From contig NZ_BONQ01000055.1 in the NCBI RefSeq assembly GCF_016862795.1, forward strand, positions 1 through 64,000: 64,000 nucleotides of DNA. The letters run 5' to 3'. The translations under genes were made by a program, and so were the position numbers. Shown one piece after another: positions 17,144-25,223 of the stretch. The stretch comes from Dactylosporangium siamense (lineage in GTDB: Bacteria; Actinomycetota; Actinomycetes; Mycobacteriales; Micromonosporaceae). Under the pieces are notes generated by a model. That model saw nothing but the letters and a program-made list of their open reading frames with translations. It ran no database searches and was not told the origin of the DNA. Positions within the stretch are counted from its first letter, which is position 1, and every line of letters starts with the position of its first letter.

Positions 17144-18256
17144 ATGCCGGACCTGCATGATCGGATGGCGTCCCGGCTCGACCGGCTGACCACCGAGATC
17201 GTCACCGGATGTGCCGCCGACGTGCCCTTCTACCGTGGCCTGCCGGCCGCGGCGCTGGACGGTCCGGTCCGCGACTCGGTGAGCGCCGTGTTGGGCCTCC
17301 TGCTGAGGATGCTGCGCGACCCCGGCCCGCTGCGCCCCACGGACCTGACCTGGGTGGTGGAGCTGTCCGCCCGCCGGGCCCGCGACCATCTGCCCCTGGA
17401 GGCGGCGCTCGCGGCGTACCTCATCGGCGCCAGGGCGTGGTGGCGCACGGTCACCGGGGTCGCCGACCCCGACGAGCTCGCCGTGGCCGGGGCCCGCCTG
17501 CTCGACGGCCTGGCGGTGGTGATGCCCGCCGTCGTCGTCGCCCACCTCCAGGCGCAGGAGGACCTGCACAGCGAGTCCGCCCGGTCCCGGCGGGAGCTGC
17601 ACGCCGCGCTCCTGCACGGCGGCCCGTTCCAGACCCTGGCGCAGGACGCCCGGCTCGAGGTCGGCCGCCGGCACACGGTGCTCGTCGCGCGCTTCTCACC
17701 GCGCCCGCCGGACCGGCTCGTCCAGGTGGCGCTCGACGCGCACGCCGGCACCCCGGTCCTTGTCGACCACGTCGACGGCGTCGCCCTGCTCCCGGACGGC
17801 GTCGACGCCGACGCGCTCGTCGCGAGCCTGCACGAGGCCCTCCAGACCACGGTCCTGGCGGGGATCGCCGAGGCCGCCACACCCGCCGCGATCCCGGCCG
17901 CCGCCGCGGAGGCCCGCGAGGTCCTCGACCTGGTCGGCCGCCTCGGGCGCGGATCCGGCCTGTACCGCTTCGACGACGTCCTCGTGGAATACCAGCTCGC
18001 CCGTCCCGGGCCGGGCCTGCACCGGCTCGCCGCGAAGCTCGACCCGCTGGGCGGGCACCCGTATCTGCTGGAGACGCTGCGCAGCTTCGTGCGGCACGGC
18101 CACAACCGCCGCCAGGCCGCCCTGGAGCTGCACATCCACCGCAACACCCTGGACTACCGGCTGCACCGCATCGCCACGATGACCGGCCTCGATCCGGCCG
18201 TGCCCGCCGACGCCCGGGTGCTTGCGGCCGCGCTCACCGCCACGGAACTGCGCTGA
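17144..18256 (+). CDS. PucR/CdaR-type helix-turn-helix regulator
   Basis: About 370 residues from ATG 17144; an ATG at 17108 in frame is the alternative. The N-terminal two thirds are an all-helical RsbRD-like sensory region followed by a GGDEF-fold remnant typical of the CdaR class. The C-terminal HTH_30 region contains L-R-S-F-V-R-H-G-H-N-R-R-Q-A-A and H-I-H-R-N-T-L-D-Y-R-L-H-R-I. It is divergent from the secreted hydrolase with a 116-bp intergenic region in which GGCAATG occurs twice (around 17099 and 17124), a possible half-site pair. Ligand is unknown. Confidence 0.88.
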   Translation: MPDLHDRMASRLDRLTTEIVTGCAADVPFYRGLPAAALDGPVRDSVSAVLGLLLRMLRDPGPLRPTDLTWVVELSARRARDHLPLEAALAAYLIGARAWWRTVTGVADPDELAVAGARLLDGLAVVMPAVVVAHLQAQEDLHSESARSRRELHAALLHGGPFQTLAQDARLEVGRRHTVLVARFSPRPPDRLVQVALDAHAGTPVLVDHVDGVALLPDGVDADALVASLHEALQTTVLAGIAEAATPAAIPAAAAEAREVLDLVGRLGRGSGLYRFDDVLVEYQLARPGPGLHRLAAKLDPLGGHPYLLETLRSFVRHGHNRRQAALELHIHRNTLDYRLHRIATMTGLDPAVPADARVLAAALTATELR

Positions 18257-18262
18257 GGGTCC

Positions 18263-19549
18263 TCAGGGGCGCGGCGCGGCGTTGGCGACCGCGATGCTCT
18301 CCATGGCACGCAGGACCCGCTCGCCGTCCGTCGGTGACAGGTAGTCGGCGTCGAGCTGGATCGTGAGCCGCATGGTGCCGGGCGCGTCGTCGACGTGCAC
18401 GAAGAGCGGCTCGACCGCCGGCGCGTCCTGCTTCGACAGCCAGCGCAGCCCGGCCGGCGCGGGATCGGGCTCGGCGGCGTCCAGGTCCTGCTCCCGGTTG
18501 GGGCCGCGGCGGTCGTTGTAGAAGCAGCCGATGTCGACGGCGACCCGCTCCCGCAGCTCGCCGACGTCGTCCGGATCGAAGTACGCGTACTTGTACGCGG
18601 ACAAAGTCAGCCGCCCGGTCCGCTCCAGCAGCTCGTCGAACGGGGTGCCGGCGACGTGCACCATGAGCAGCCCGGCCTGGACCAGGGTGCACACGACGTC
18701 GGACAGCCCGGCGCGGAAGCGGTTGCTGACCGTCGGGCGGATCGCCACCGGGTCGATGCCGCTGACCTGGGCGATGGCCGCGACGTACAGCGTGGTCAGC
18801 ACCGTGGACGAGTCGACACCGGTGCGCCGCACGATGGCGCGCACCGCGCGGTGCAGGTCCGGTGAGGTGAACTCGCCCTGCCAGAACCGCGGCGAGGTGC
18901 GGGCGACCGGCTCGGGGAACCGCCGGGGCCCGAGCGCGCGCAGGATGCCCTCCCAGTACCGCAACGCGGCCGCGTTGTGCCGTCGGCCGGCCGGGGACCG
19001 CTGCCATCCGGCCTGGTCCAGGGGCTGCTGCCCGGTCAGCGGGGACGTGTCACGGGACGACACGCCGGCGAGCATGGCGGCGGCGCCGGTGGCGTCGAGG
19101 GCGAAGTGGCTCAGCAGCGCCACCAGGTGGGTCAGCCGGCCGCCGCCGCGGATCGCCGCCATGCGGATCGGCCACTCCGCGGTGAAGTCCAGGGCGGTGT
19201 CGCGATACCGGTCGTGCACCTCACCCGCGACCGCTGCGGGGTCGCGGTCACCGGCGTCGATCACCTCCAGCGTGATCTCGCCGACGCCGGCGACCACCTG
19301 GGTCGGACGTTCCCCGCCGGCCAGCCGCAGCCTGGTGCGCAGCGACGGGAACCGGCTGAGCAGGTAGCGCAGCTCGTCGGCGACCCCCTCCACGGTGCTG
19401 TCCGGCGGGAGCGGCTGCACTCCGCCCAGCGGCAGCCAGGTCTGCTGCCGCTTGATGGCGAGCCAGTTCTCCGTCTGCCCCCACGACAGAGGTCCCTCAC
19501 CGGCGCCGTCGCCCTCGAACCGCACCACGACCCGCTCCGGTGCCTCCAT
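18263..19549 (-). CDS. Stand-alone condensation-domain protein
   Basis: 428 residues from ATG 19549; a further ATG at 19585 is in frame but has no binding site. The chain matches the NRPS condensation/acyltransferase fold (about 30-430). The catalytic HHxxxDG motif reads S-H-F-A-L-D-A: the second His and the Asp are kept, while the first His and the Gly are replaced. Late motifs include Y-V-A-A-I-A-Q and N-R-F-R. No adenylation, carrier or thioesterase domain lies nearby, so it is not part of a visible NRPS cluster. It could acylate a free carrier or be a lipid-ester acyltransferase of the PapA kind. Convergent with the PucR-type gene (6 bp apart). Confidence 0.72.
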   Translation of the reverse strand: MEAPERVVVRFEGDGAGEGPLSWGQTENWLAIKRQQTWLPLGGVQPLPPDSTVEGVADELRYLLSRFPSLRTRLRLAGGERPTQVVAGVGEITLEVIDAGDRDPAAVAGEVHDRYRDTALDFTAEWPIRMAAIRGGGRLTHLVALLSHFALDATGAAAMLAGVSSRDTSPLTGQQPLDQAGWQRSPAGRRHNAAALRYWEGILRALGPRRFPEPVARTSPRFWQGEFTSPDLHRAVRAIVRRTGVDSSTVLTTLYVAAIAQVSGIDPVAIRPTVSNRFRAGLSDVVCTLVQAGLLMVHVAGTPFDELLERTGRLTLSAYKYAYFDPDDVGELRERVAVDIGCFYNDRRGPNREQDLDAAEPDPAPAGLRWLSKQDAPAVEPLFVHVDDAPGTMRLTIQLDADYLSPTDGERVLRAMESIAVANAAPRP

Positions 19550-19680
19550 GCGCCCGCCCGTCCCTGATTGCGCTGTTTCACGCATGAGTCACGCAAAACA
19601 TCGACGACTTCTTGCCAGATTCGACGTTCAAGGTTGCAGATTTGTCAGTGGCCGTCAATGCCCCGCGATACGGTGGGCCG

Positions 19681-20211
19681 ATGCTGACAACCCGGGTCGG
19701 TGGCCTGGCCGACGCACCCGCCACCGCCCGCCTGTGGACCGCCGCGAACATCGCCCGCCGGGCACACCTCGGCCTGCCACTCGGACCCGTCGCCGGCGCC
19801 CCGTCACCGCCCGTCGCCGAGGACCGCGTCCGCGACCGCCTGGCCACCCCGGGCACCGTCCTGATCCTCGCCCAGGACGACAGCGCGACGCCCGTGGACC
19901 CGGTCGCGATGGCTCTCGTCGTGCAGGCCCTCGACCAGGACGGCGCCGGCCCCGACCCGCTGCCCGGCGTCGCCCACGTGTCGATGGTCGCCGTTCACCC
20001 CGACCGCTGGGGCCAACACCTCGGCGGCCTCGTGATGCAACGCGCCCACACCGAGGCAGGCCACGCCGGCTACACCCGCGCCCAGCTGTGGACCCACGAG
20101 TCCAACCACCGCGCCCAGCGCCTCTACGAACGCCTCGGCTGGACCCCGTCCGGCCGCACCACCACCGACGACCACGGCGAACAGATCCGCCACTACACCC
20201 GGGACCTGTGA
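19681..20211 (+). CDS. GNAT-family N-acetyltransferase
   Basis: 176 residues from ATG 19681. Motif A for acetyl-CoA binding is V-S-M-V-A-V-H-P-D-R-W-G-Q-H-L-G-G, where the usual R/Q-x-x-G-x-G/A is slightly changed (W-G-Q-H-L-G). The C-terminal W-T-H-E-S-N-H-R-A-Q-R-L-Y-E-R-L-G-W is typical of motif B. Acceptor substrate is unknown. Upstream frames are open to 19612, but the bias and motif layout favour 19681. Confidence 0.85.
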   Translation: MLTTRVGGLADAPATARLWTAANIARRAHLGLPLGPVAGAPSPPVAEDRVRDRLATPGTVLILAQDDSATPVDPVAMALVVQALDQDGAGPDPLPGVAHVSMVAVHPDRWGQHLGGLVMQRAHTEAGHAGYTRAQLWTHESNHRAQRLYERLGWTPSGRTTTDDHGEQIRHYTRDL

Positions 20212-20320
20212 TCCGCCCCTACGACGGGCGGCACGGTCGCCGGTCGGCGGCTGCTGAGCGATTCGACGGTCGTCACTACTTGACATGCCGGAGAGGCCGA
20301 CGCAACACTTTGGCCATTGC

Positions 20321-20334
20321 TGAGAGCGCTCTCA
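20321..20334. promoter_or_regulatory. CebR-like LacI-family operator TGAGAGCGCTCTCA
   Basis: Perfect 14-bp palindrome 47 bp upstream of the secreted CBM13 protein gene. It differs at only two symmetric bases from the well-known streptomycete CebR site TGGGAGCGCTCCCA, which controls cellulose/cello-oligosaccharide utilisation. No matching regulator is in the window, so it would be controlled in trans. Confidence 0.75.
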
Positions 20335-20380
20335 CCGCCATGACGGCGCCCGGCAGATGAGCAGAGAGAGCAGGTAGGCC

Positions 20381-22582
20381 ATGAGAGCCATACCAAGAAC
20401 GCTGTATCGCGTCCTGGTCATGACAACGTTGACAGCCCTGGCCGCGTTCGGGCTCACCATGACCACGGCGGACGCGGCCGTGGTCGGCAACCCCATCCTC
20501 GGACCCGGCGGGAAATGCGTCGACGTCGCCGGAGACGACACCGGGGTCAACGGCGCCGCCGTCCAGCTGTGGGACTGCCAGAGCGCCGCCGCCGACCAGC
20601 ACTACACCTGGAACGGCACCGCGCTGACCGCCATCGGCCGCTGCCTCGACATCACCAGCGGCGGCACCGCCAACGGCGTCAAACTGCAGCTGTGGGACTG
20701 CAACGGCACCGGCGCCCAGCAATGGGCCGCACAGGCCGACGGCTCACTGCGCAACCCGCAGTCCGGCCGCTGCATGGACTCCCCCGGCGGCGCCACCGCC
20801 AACGGCACCCGCCTGCAGATCTGGGACTGCAACGGCTCCGGCGCGCAGAAGTTCGCGCTCCAGACGACCCAGCCGCCGACCGGCACCTGCCCGACCTACT
20901 CCGAGACCCCCGACTTCGGACCCAACGTCAAGATCTTCGACCACAACTCCAGTGACGCGACCATCCAGGCCGCACTGAACACCGTGTTCGAGGCCACGAA
21001 GTCGACGCAGACCGCACAGTTCCAGACCCGCCGCGACGCGCTGCTGTTCAAGCCGAGCGCGACCCCGTACAACGTCGGCGCCAACATCGGGTTCAACACC
21101 TCGATCTCCGGGCTCGGCCTCAACCCCGACGACACCCGGATCAACGGCGCCGTGACCGTCGACGCGTTCAACGCCAGCGACGCCGGCAACGCCACCCAGA
21201 ACTTCTGGCGCTCCACCGAGAACCTGTCCGTCAACACGCTCGGCGGCACCAACCGGTGGGCCGTCGCGCAGGCCGCACCGTTCCGGCGCATGCACATCAT
21301 CGGCGGGCTCAACCTGTTCCCCGCCAGCTACGGCTGGGCCAGCGGCGGCTACATCTCCGACTCGAAGATCGACGGCAACAGCGAGTCCGCGTCGCAGCAG
21401 CAGTGGTACACCAAGGACAGCCAGCTCGGCAGCTGGAGCGGCTCCAACTGGAACATGGTCTTCTCCGGCACCCCCGGCGCGCCGGCGACGAACTTCAACA
21501 CCAACCCCGCGGCCGGCCCGCGCTACACGACCCTCGCCACCACGCCCGTCTCCCGCGACGTGCCGTACCTCTACATCGACGGCGCCGGCAAGTACCGCGT
21601 GTTCCTGCCGAACCTGCGCACCAACGCCTCCGGGCCCAGCTGGGCCGGCGGTTCCACGCCCGGCACCTCCGTGTCGATGAGCACCTTCTTCGTCGCCAAG
21701 CCCAGCGACTCCGCCGCCACCATCAACACCGCACTCGCCAACGGCTGCAACGTCTTCTTCACCCCCGGCGTGTACCACGTCAACCAGACGCTGCACGTCA
21801 CCAAGGCGAACACGACCGTCCTCGGCATCGGGTACGCCACCATCATCCCGGACAACGGCGTCAACGCGATGGACGTCGCCGACGTCGACGGGGTCCGGAT
21901 CAAGGGCCTGCTCTTCGACGCCGGCACCACCAACAGCGACACCCTGCTCAAGGTCGGCCTGTCCAAGACCGGCGTCTCGCACGCCGGCAACCCGACCACC
22001 ATCCAGGACGTGTTCTTCCGCATCGGCGGCATGGTCGGCGGCAAGGCCACCAACAGCCTGGTCGTCAACACCAACAACACCATCGTCGACCACACCTGGG
22101 CATGGCGCGCCGACCACGGCAGCGGCGTCGGCTGGACCGTCAACACCGCCGACACCGGGCTCATCGTCAACGGCGACAACGTCCTGGCCACCGGCCTGTT
22201 CGTCGAGCACTACCAGAAGAACGAGGTCATCTGGAACGGTGCGAACGGTCGCATCATCTTCTTCCAGAACGAGATGCCCTACGACCCGCCGAACCAGGCC
22301 GCCTGGATGAACGGCTCGACCCAGGGCTACCCCGCCATCAAGGTCGCCTCCGGGGTCACCACCTTCGAGGCGTGGGGTCTGGGCAGCTACTGCTTCTTCA
22401 ACGTCAACAACACCGTCGTCTCGGCCCGCGCGTTCGAGGTGCCCGCGGTCGCCGGCGTGAAGTTCCACAACATGGCCGTCGTCTCCCTCGGCGGCGTCGG
22501 CACCATCTCCCACGTCATCAACAACACCGGCGCCGCCGCCAACTCGACCACCAACAACGTGTACCTGCTCAACTTCCCGTAA
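20381..22582 (+). CDS. Secreted CBM13 (ricin-type) plus right-handed beta-helix protein
   Basis: 733 residues. The signal peptide is residues 1-32 (ending TADAA). Residues about 38-160 are a ricin-type beta-trefoil with three Q-L-W-D-C / Q-I-W-D-C Q-x-W repeats, a CBM13 sugar-binding module. Residues about 170-733 are rich in Asn/Thr and show pectate-lyase/GH55-like beta-helix patterns (F-F-T-P-G-V-Y-H-V-N-Q-T-L, G-I-G-Y-A-T-I-I-P, G-L-L-F-D-A-G-T-T-N). It is probably an exo-acting polysaccharide-degrading enzyme; the exact family is uncertain. A CebR-like operator upstream points to glucan, perhaps beta-glucan. A terminator follows at 22591. Confidence 0.82.
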   Translation: MRAIPRTLYRVLVMTTLTALAAFGLTMTTADAAVVGNPILGPGGKCVDVAGDDTGVNGAAVQLWDCQSAAADQHYTWNGTALTAIGRCLDITSGGTANGVKLQLWDCNGTGAQQWAAQADGSLRNPQSGRCMDSPGGATANGTRLQIWDCNGSGAQKFALQTTQPPTGTCPTYSETPDFGPNVKIFDHNSSDATIQAALNTVFEATKSTQTAQFQTRRDALLFKPSATPYNVGANIGFNTSISGLGLNPDDTRINGAVTVDAFNASDAGNATQNFWRSTENLSVNTLGGTNRWAVAQAAPFRRMHIIGGLNLFPASYGWASGGYISDSKIDGNSESASQQQWYTKDSQLGSWSGSNWNMVFSGTPGAPATNFNTNPAAGPRYTTLATTPVSRDVPYLYIDGAGKYRVFLPNLRTNASGPSWAGGSTPGTSVSMSTFFVAKPSDSAATINTALANGCNVFFTPGVYHVNQTLHVTKANTTVLGIGYATIIPDNGVNAMDVADVDGVRIKGLLFDAGTTNSDTLLKVGLSKTGVSHAGNPTTIQDVFFRIGGMVGGKATNSLVVNTNNTIVDHTWAWRADHGSGVGWTVNTADTGLIVNGDNVLATGLFVEHYQKNEVIWNGANGRIIFFQNEMPYDPPNQAAWMNGSTQGYPAIKVASGVTTFEAWGLGSYCFFNVNNTVVSARAFEVPAVAGVKFHNMAVVSLGGVGTISHVINNTGAAANSTTNNVYLLNFP

Positions 22583-22590
22583 CCGATATC

Positions 22591-22616
22591 GCGGGGGCCG
22601 CTCCGGCGGCCCCCGC
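22591..22616 (+). terminator. GC-rich terminator after CBM13 protein gene
   Basis: GCGGGGGCC and GGCCCCCGC form a 9-bp stem with an 8-nt loop, 8 nt after the stop. There is no U-run, as is common for actinomycete terminators. Confidence 0.65.
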
Positions 22617-22670
22617 CCCGGTGGACGATGAAACATGCAACCGCGGGTCTCGGCTATGGAACGTCTCACC

Positions 22671-22687
22671 CCGTTGCACTGCAATGG
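22671..22687. promoter_or_regulatory. Palindrome CCGTTGCACTGCAATGG just upstream of NmrA-type gene
   Basis: Inner arms TTGCA and TGCAA are perfect around a central C, and the outer CC/GG pairs extend the symmetry with one mismatch. It ends 4 bp before ATG 22692 and so overlaps the place where a ribosome-binding site would be. It may be an operator or act at the RNA level. The binding factor is unknown. Confidence 0.4.
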
Positions 22688-22691
22688 ATGC

Positions 22692-23483
22692 ATGAACGAG
22701 ATCCTGGTCCTCGGCGGCACCGGCAAGACCGGCCGCCGCATCGTGCACCGCCTCCACGCCGCCGGCATCCCGGTCCGGGTCGGCTCCCGGACCGCACCGA
22801 TCCCCTTCGACTGGACCGACCGGGCCACCTGGGCCCCCGCGCTCAGCGGCATCGAAACCGTTTACGTGTCGTACTACCCGGACCTGGCCGTGCCGGGCGC
22901 ACCCGACGACATCGGCGCGTTCACCACGGCCGCGGTGGACGCCGGCGTGTCCCGGCTGGTCCTGCTGTCCGGCCGCGGCGAGGACGAGGCCGCGACCTGC
23001 GAACGCGTCGTGCAGGGCGCCGGCATCGACTGGACGGTCCTGCGCTGCAGCTGGTTCAACCAGAACTTCAGCGAGGACTACCTCCTCGACGCCGTCCTCG
23101 CCGGCGAGGTCGCCCTGCCCGTCGCCGACGTGCCGGAGCCGTTCGTGGACGCCGACGACATCGCCGACGTCGCCGTGGCCGCACTGACCCAGGACGGGCA
23201 CGCCGGGCAGGTGTACGAGCTCACCGGGCCCCGCCTGCTCACCTTCGCCGACGCGGTCGCCGAGATCGCCGCCGCGACCGGCCGGCCCGTCACGTTCGTC
23301 CAGGTCCCACCGCAGGACTACGCCGCCGCGCTGCCACCCGAGGTCGCGGAGCTGCTCATGTACCTGTTCACCACGGTCCTGGACGGCCGCAACGCCCACC
23401 TGACCGGCGACCTGCGGCGGGTGCTGGGCCGGGAGCCCCGCGACTTCGCCGAGTACGCGAAGGCGACCGCCGACGTCTGGTAA
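22692..23483 (+). CDS. NmrA-family NAD(P)-binding oxidoreductase
   Basis: 263 residues from ATG 22692. Extended upstream starts would swallow a palindrome and lack coding bias. The Rossmann motif V-L-G-G-T-G-K-T-G-R-R lies at residues about 5-15. The later pattern (L-S-G-R-G-E-D, L-R-C-S-W-F-N-Q-N-F, V-D-A-D-D-I-A-D-V-A) is that of NmrA/azoreductase-like atypical SDRs, which lack the Y-x-x-x-K pair. It probably senses or reduces small substrates using NAD(P)H. It precedes a second NmrA-type gene by 41 bp. Confidence 0.87.
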   Translation: MNEILVLGGTGKTGRRIVHRLHAAGIPVRVGSRTAPIPFDWTDRATWAPALSGIETVYVSYYPDLAVPGAPDDIGAFTTAAVDAGVSRLVLLSGRGEDEAATCERVVQGAGIDWTVLRCSWFNQNFSEDYLLDAVLAGEVALPVADVPEPFVDADDIADVAVAALTQDGHAGQVYELTGPRLLTFADAVAEIAAATGRPVTFVQVPPQDYAAALPPEVAELLMYLFTTVLDGRNAHLTGDLRRVLGREPRDFAEYAKATADVW

Positions 23484-23524
23484 ATCGCTGGCGCGACCGG
23501 CCCGGCCGGGTGTTGCATGCCGCC

Positions 23525-24340
23525 ATGATCATTGTCACCGGCGCATCCGGCGCCCTCGGCCGGCTCGTCGTCGAGCAGCTGCTGACCCGCTTCCCGGACC
23601 GGCCGGTCGGGGCCGCCGTCCGCGACCCCGGCCGGTGCGCCGACCTGGCCGCCCGCGGCGTCGACGTCCGCCACGGCGACTACGACGATCCCGCCACGCT
23701 GCGCACCGCGTTGCGGGGCGCGGACCGGCTGCTGCTCATCTCCTCCCCCACCCTGGATCCGGACATCAGGACCCGCCAGCATCTCGCGGTGATCGAGGCG
23801 GCCGTTGCGTGCGGGGTGCGGGCCGTCGCGTACACCAGCTTCCTGGGCGCCGACCAGCCCGGCGCGGCGCAGGGCCCGAACGCCGCCCACCACGCGACCG
23901 AACGCGCGATCGTCGACAGTGGACTGTCCGGCACGATGCTGCGGAACCCGTTCTACACCGACGCGTTCGTCAACGCCGGTCTCCGCGACGCGGTCACCTC
24001 GGGCACCCTGACCAGCAGCACCGGCGGTCGCGGGCTGAACACCGCACTGCGGTCCGACCTTGCCGCAGCGGCCGCCAATGTCCTGACCGACGACGCCCAC
24101 CTCGGCCACGGCTACGACCTGACCGGTCCCCTGTGGACGTATCCGCAACTGGCCGCGGAGCTCACCTCGGTCAGCGGCCGGCCCGTCGCGTCCGTCGACG
24201 CCGCGGTGGACACCCCACTGGGGTTCCTGATGAACCTGGCCAGGGCCGGCCTGCTCGAACGGCAGACCACGGACCTGGAGCGCGTCCTCGGCCGGCCGCC
24301 GACCACGCTCCGGCAGGCGGTGACCGCCGCCCTCGCCTGA
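23525..24340 (+). CDS. NmrA/QorB-like quinone reductase-type protein
   Basis: 271 residues from ATG 23525. The N-terminus I-I-V-T-G-A-S-G-A-L-G-R binds NAD(P). Features such as V-R-H-G-D-Y-D-D-P-A-T-L and A-Y-T-S-F-L-G-A-D match the QorB (YtfG) subgroup, NAD(P)H:quinone oxidoreductase type 2. The neighbouring NmrA gene and common orientation suggest an operon for detoxifying electrophiles or quinones. The assignment to QorB rather than a generic NmrA protein is moderately sure. Confidence 0.87.
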   Translation: MIIVTGASGALGRLVVEQLLTRFPDRPVGAAVRDPGRCADLAARGVDVRHGDYDDPATLRTALRGADRLLLISSPTLDPDIRTRQHLAVIEAAVACGVRAVAYTSFLGADQPGAAQGPNAAHHATERAIVDSGLSGTMLRNPFYTDAFVNAGLRDAVTSGTLTSSTGGRGLNTALRSDLAAAAANVLTDDAHLGHGYDLTGPLWTYPQLAAELTSVSGRPVASVDAAVDTPLGFLMNLARAGLLERQTTDLERVLGRPPTTLRQAVTAALA

Positions 24341-24485
24341 TTTCGGGCCTGCGGTGCGGGCCACACCGCGTAGGGCATCCTAGGACACTAGGCTCTAGAG
24401 CTCGACGGCTACCCAGCGCGGCGCCGGCCACCATCGGCGGGTGGATCAACTCCTGGCCACCCGCCGCCGCCGGGTGGCCGCCGCG

Positions 24486-25139
24486 TCAGCCGGAGCCGGG
24501 CCGCCGGTGCAGCAGCAGCTCGGAGGCGACCGGGCGGAACCCGGCGGCCTGGAACGCGCGGATGCTGCGGGCGTTGCCGGCCGCCTGCTGTGACCAGATC
24601 GGCTCCCCCGCCGGGACGAGGTGGCGGGCGGCGGTGGCCAGGGCCCGGCCGAGCCCACGGTGGCGCACCGCCTCGTCGACCTCGATCGCGGTCTCCCAGC
24701 GGCCCGCCACCCCACGGCCGAGCAGGACGATCCCGCCGTCGGTGGTCCACACCCGCACGTCGTCGCGACGGTCCAGGGCCCGGCGGACGCGGGGATGCGC
24801 CGGGTCGGTGAGCTCCCGCAGCCGCACCGGCGGGTCGCCGGGCAGCGACGGCGCCACGGTCAGCAGGTCGATCGTGTCGGTGCCCCGGCTGGTGCGGTCG
24901 AGCAGCGCGGACAGGAACCGCGGGTGCATGGCGGCGGCGAGCGGGTCGCAGTCGACCACGGCGAGGGCCGAGCGCACCCACTGCGGATCCTCGTCGGTGA
25001 ACACCACCGAGTGGGCGGTGAACGCGACCACCCCCGCGTCCCGCGGTCCCGGCTGCGCGACGACGGTCACGCCGCCGTCGGCGGGCGGGAACCGCCCCGC
25101 TGCCGCCGCGTCGAGGAACTGTGCGAGGGTCGCCGCCAT
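24486..25139 (-). CDS. GNAT-family acetyltransferase
   Basis: 217 residues. The N-terminal half is a degenerate GNAT-like fold. The C-terminal half carries motif A: E-T-A-I-E-V-D-E-A-V-R-H-R-G-L-G-R-A-L, with the acetyl-CoA loop R-H-R-G-L-G-R-A. N-A-R-S-I-R-A-F-Q-A-A-G-F-R-P is motif B. Acceptor is unknown. The 145-bp stretch after the preceding gene holds three CTAG tetranucleotides in 19 bp (24380-24398), a rare word in such genomes. Confidence 0.82.
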   Translation of the reverse strand: MAATLAQFLDAAAAGRFPPADGGVTVVAQPGPRDAGVVAFTAHSVVFTDEDPQWVRSALAVVDCDPLAAAMHPRFLSALLDRTSRGTDTIDLLTVAPSLPGDPPVRLRELTDPAHPRVRRALDRRDDVRVWTTDGGIVLLGRGVAGRWETAIEVDEAVRHRGLGRALATAARHLVPAGEPIWSQQAAGNARSIRAFQAAGFRPVASELLLHRRPGSG

Positions 25140-25223
25140 CCGGCCACCCTACGGCGAACTTCTCAGGACCCCCGCCGCACCGCCGATGAAGCGACCGCAG
25201 CGGCGCATCCGGTGGGAGGCGAC

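Noticed and set aside
18263-19549. NRPS biosynthetic cluster
   Set aside because: Only one condensation-type protein is present, with no adenylation, carrier or thioesterase domain around it.
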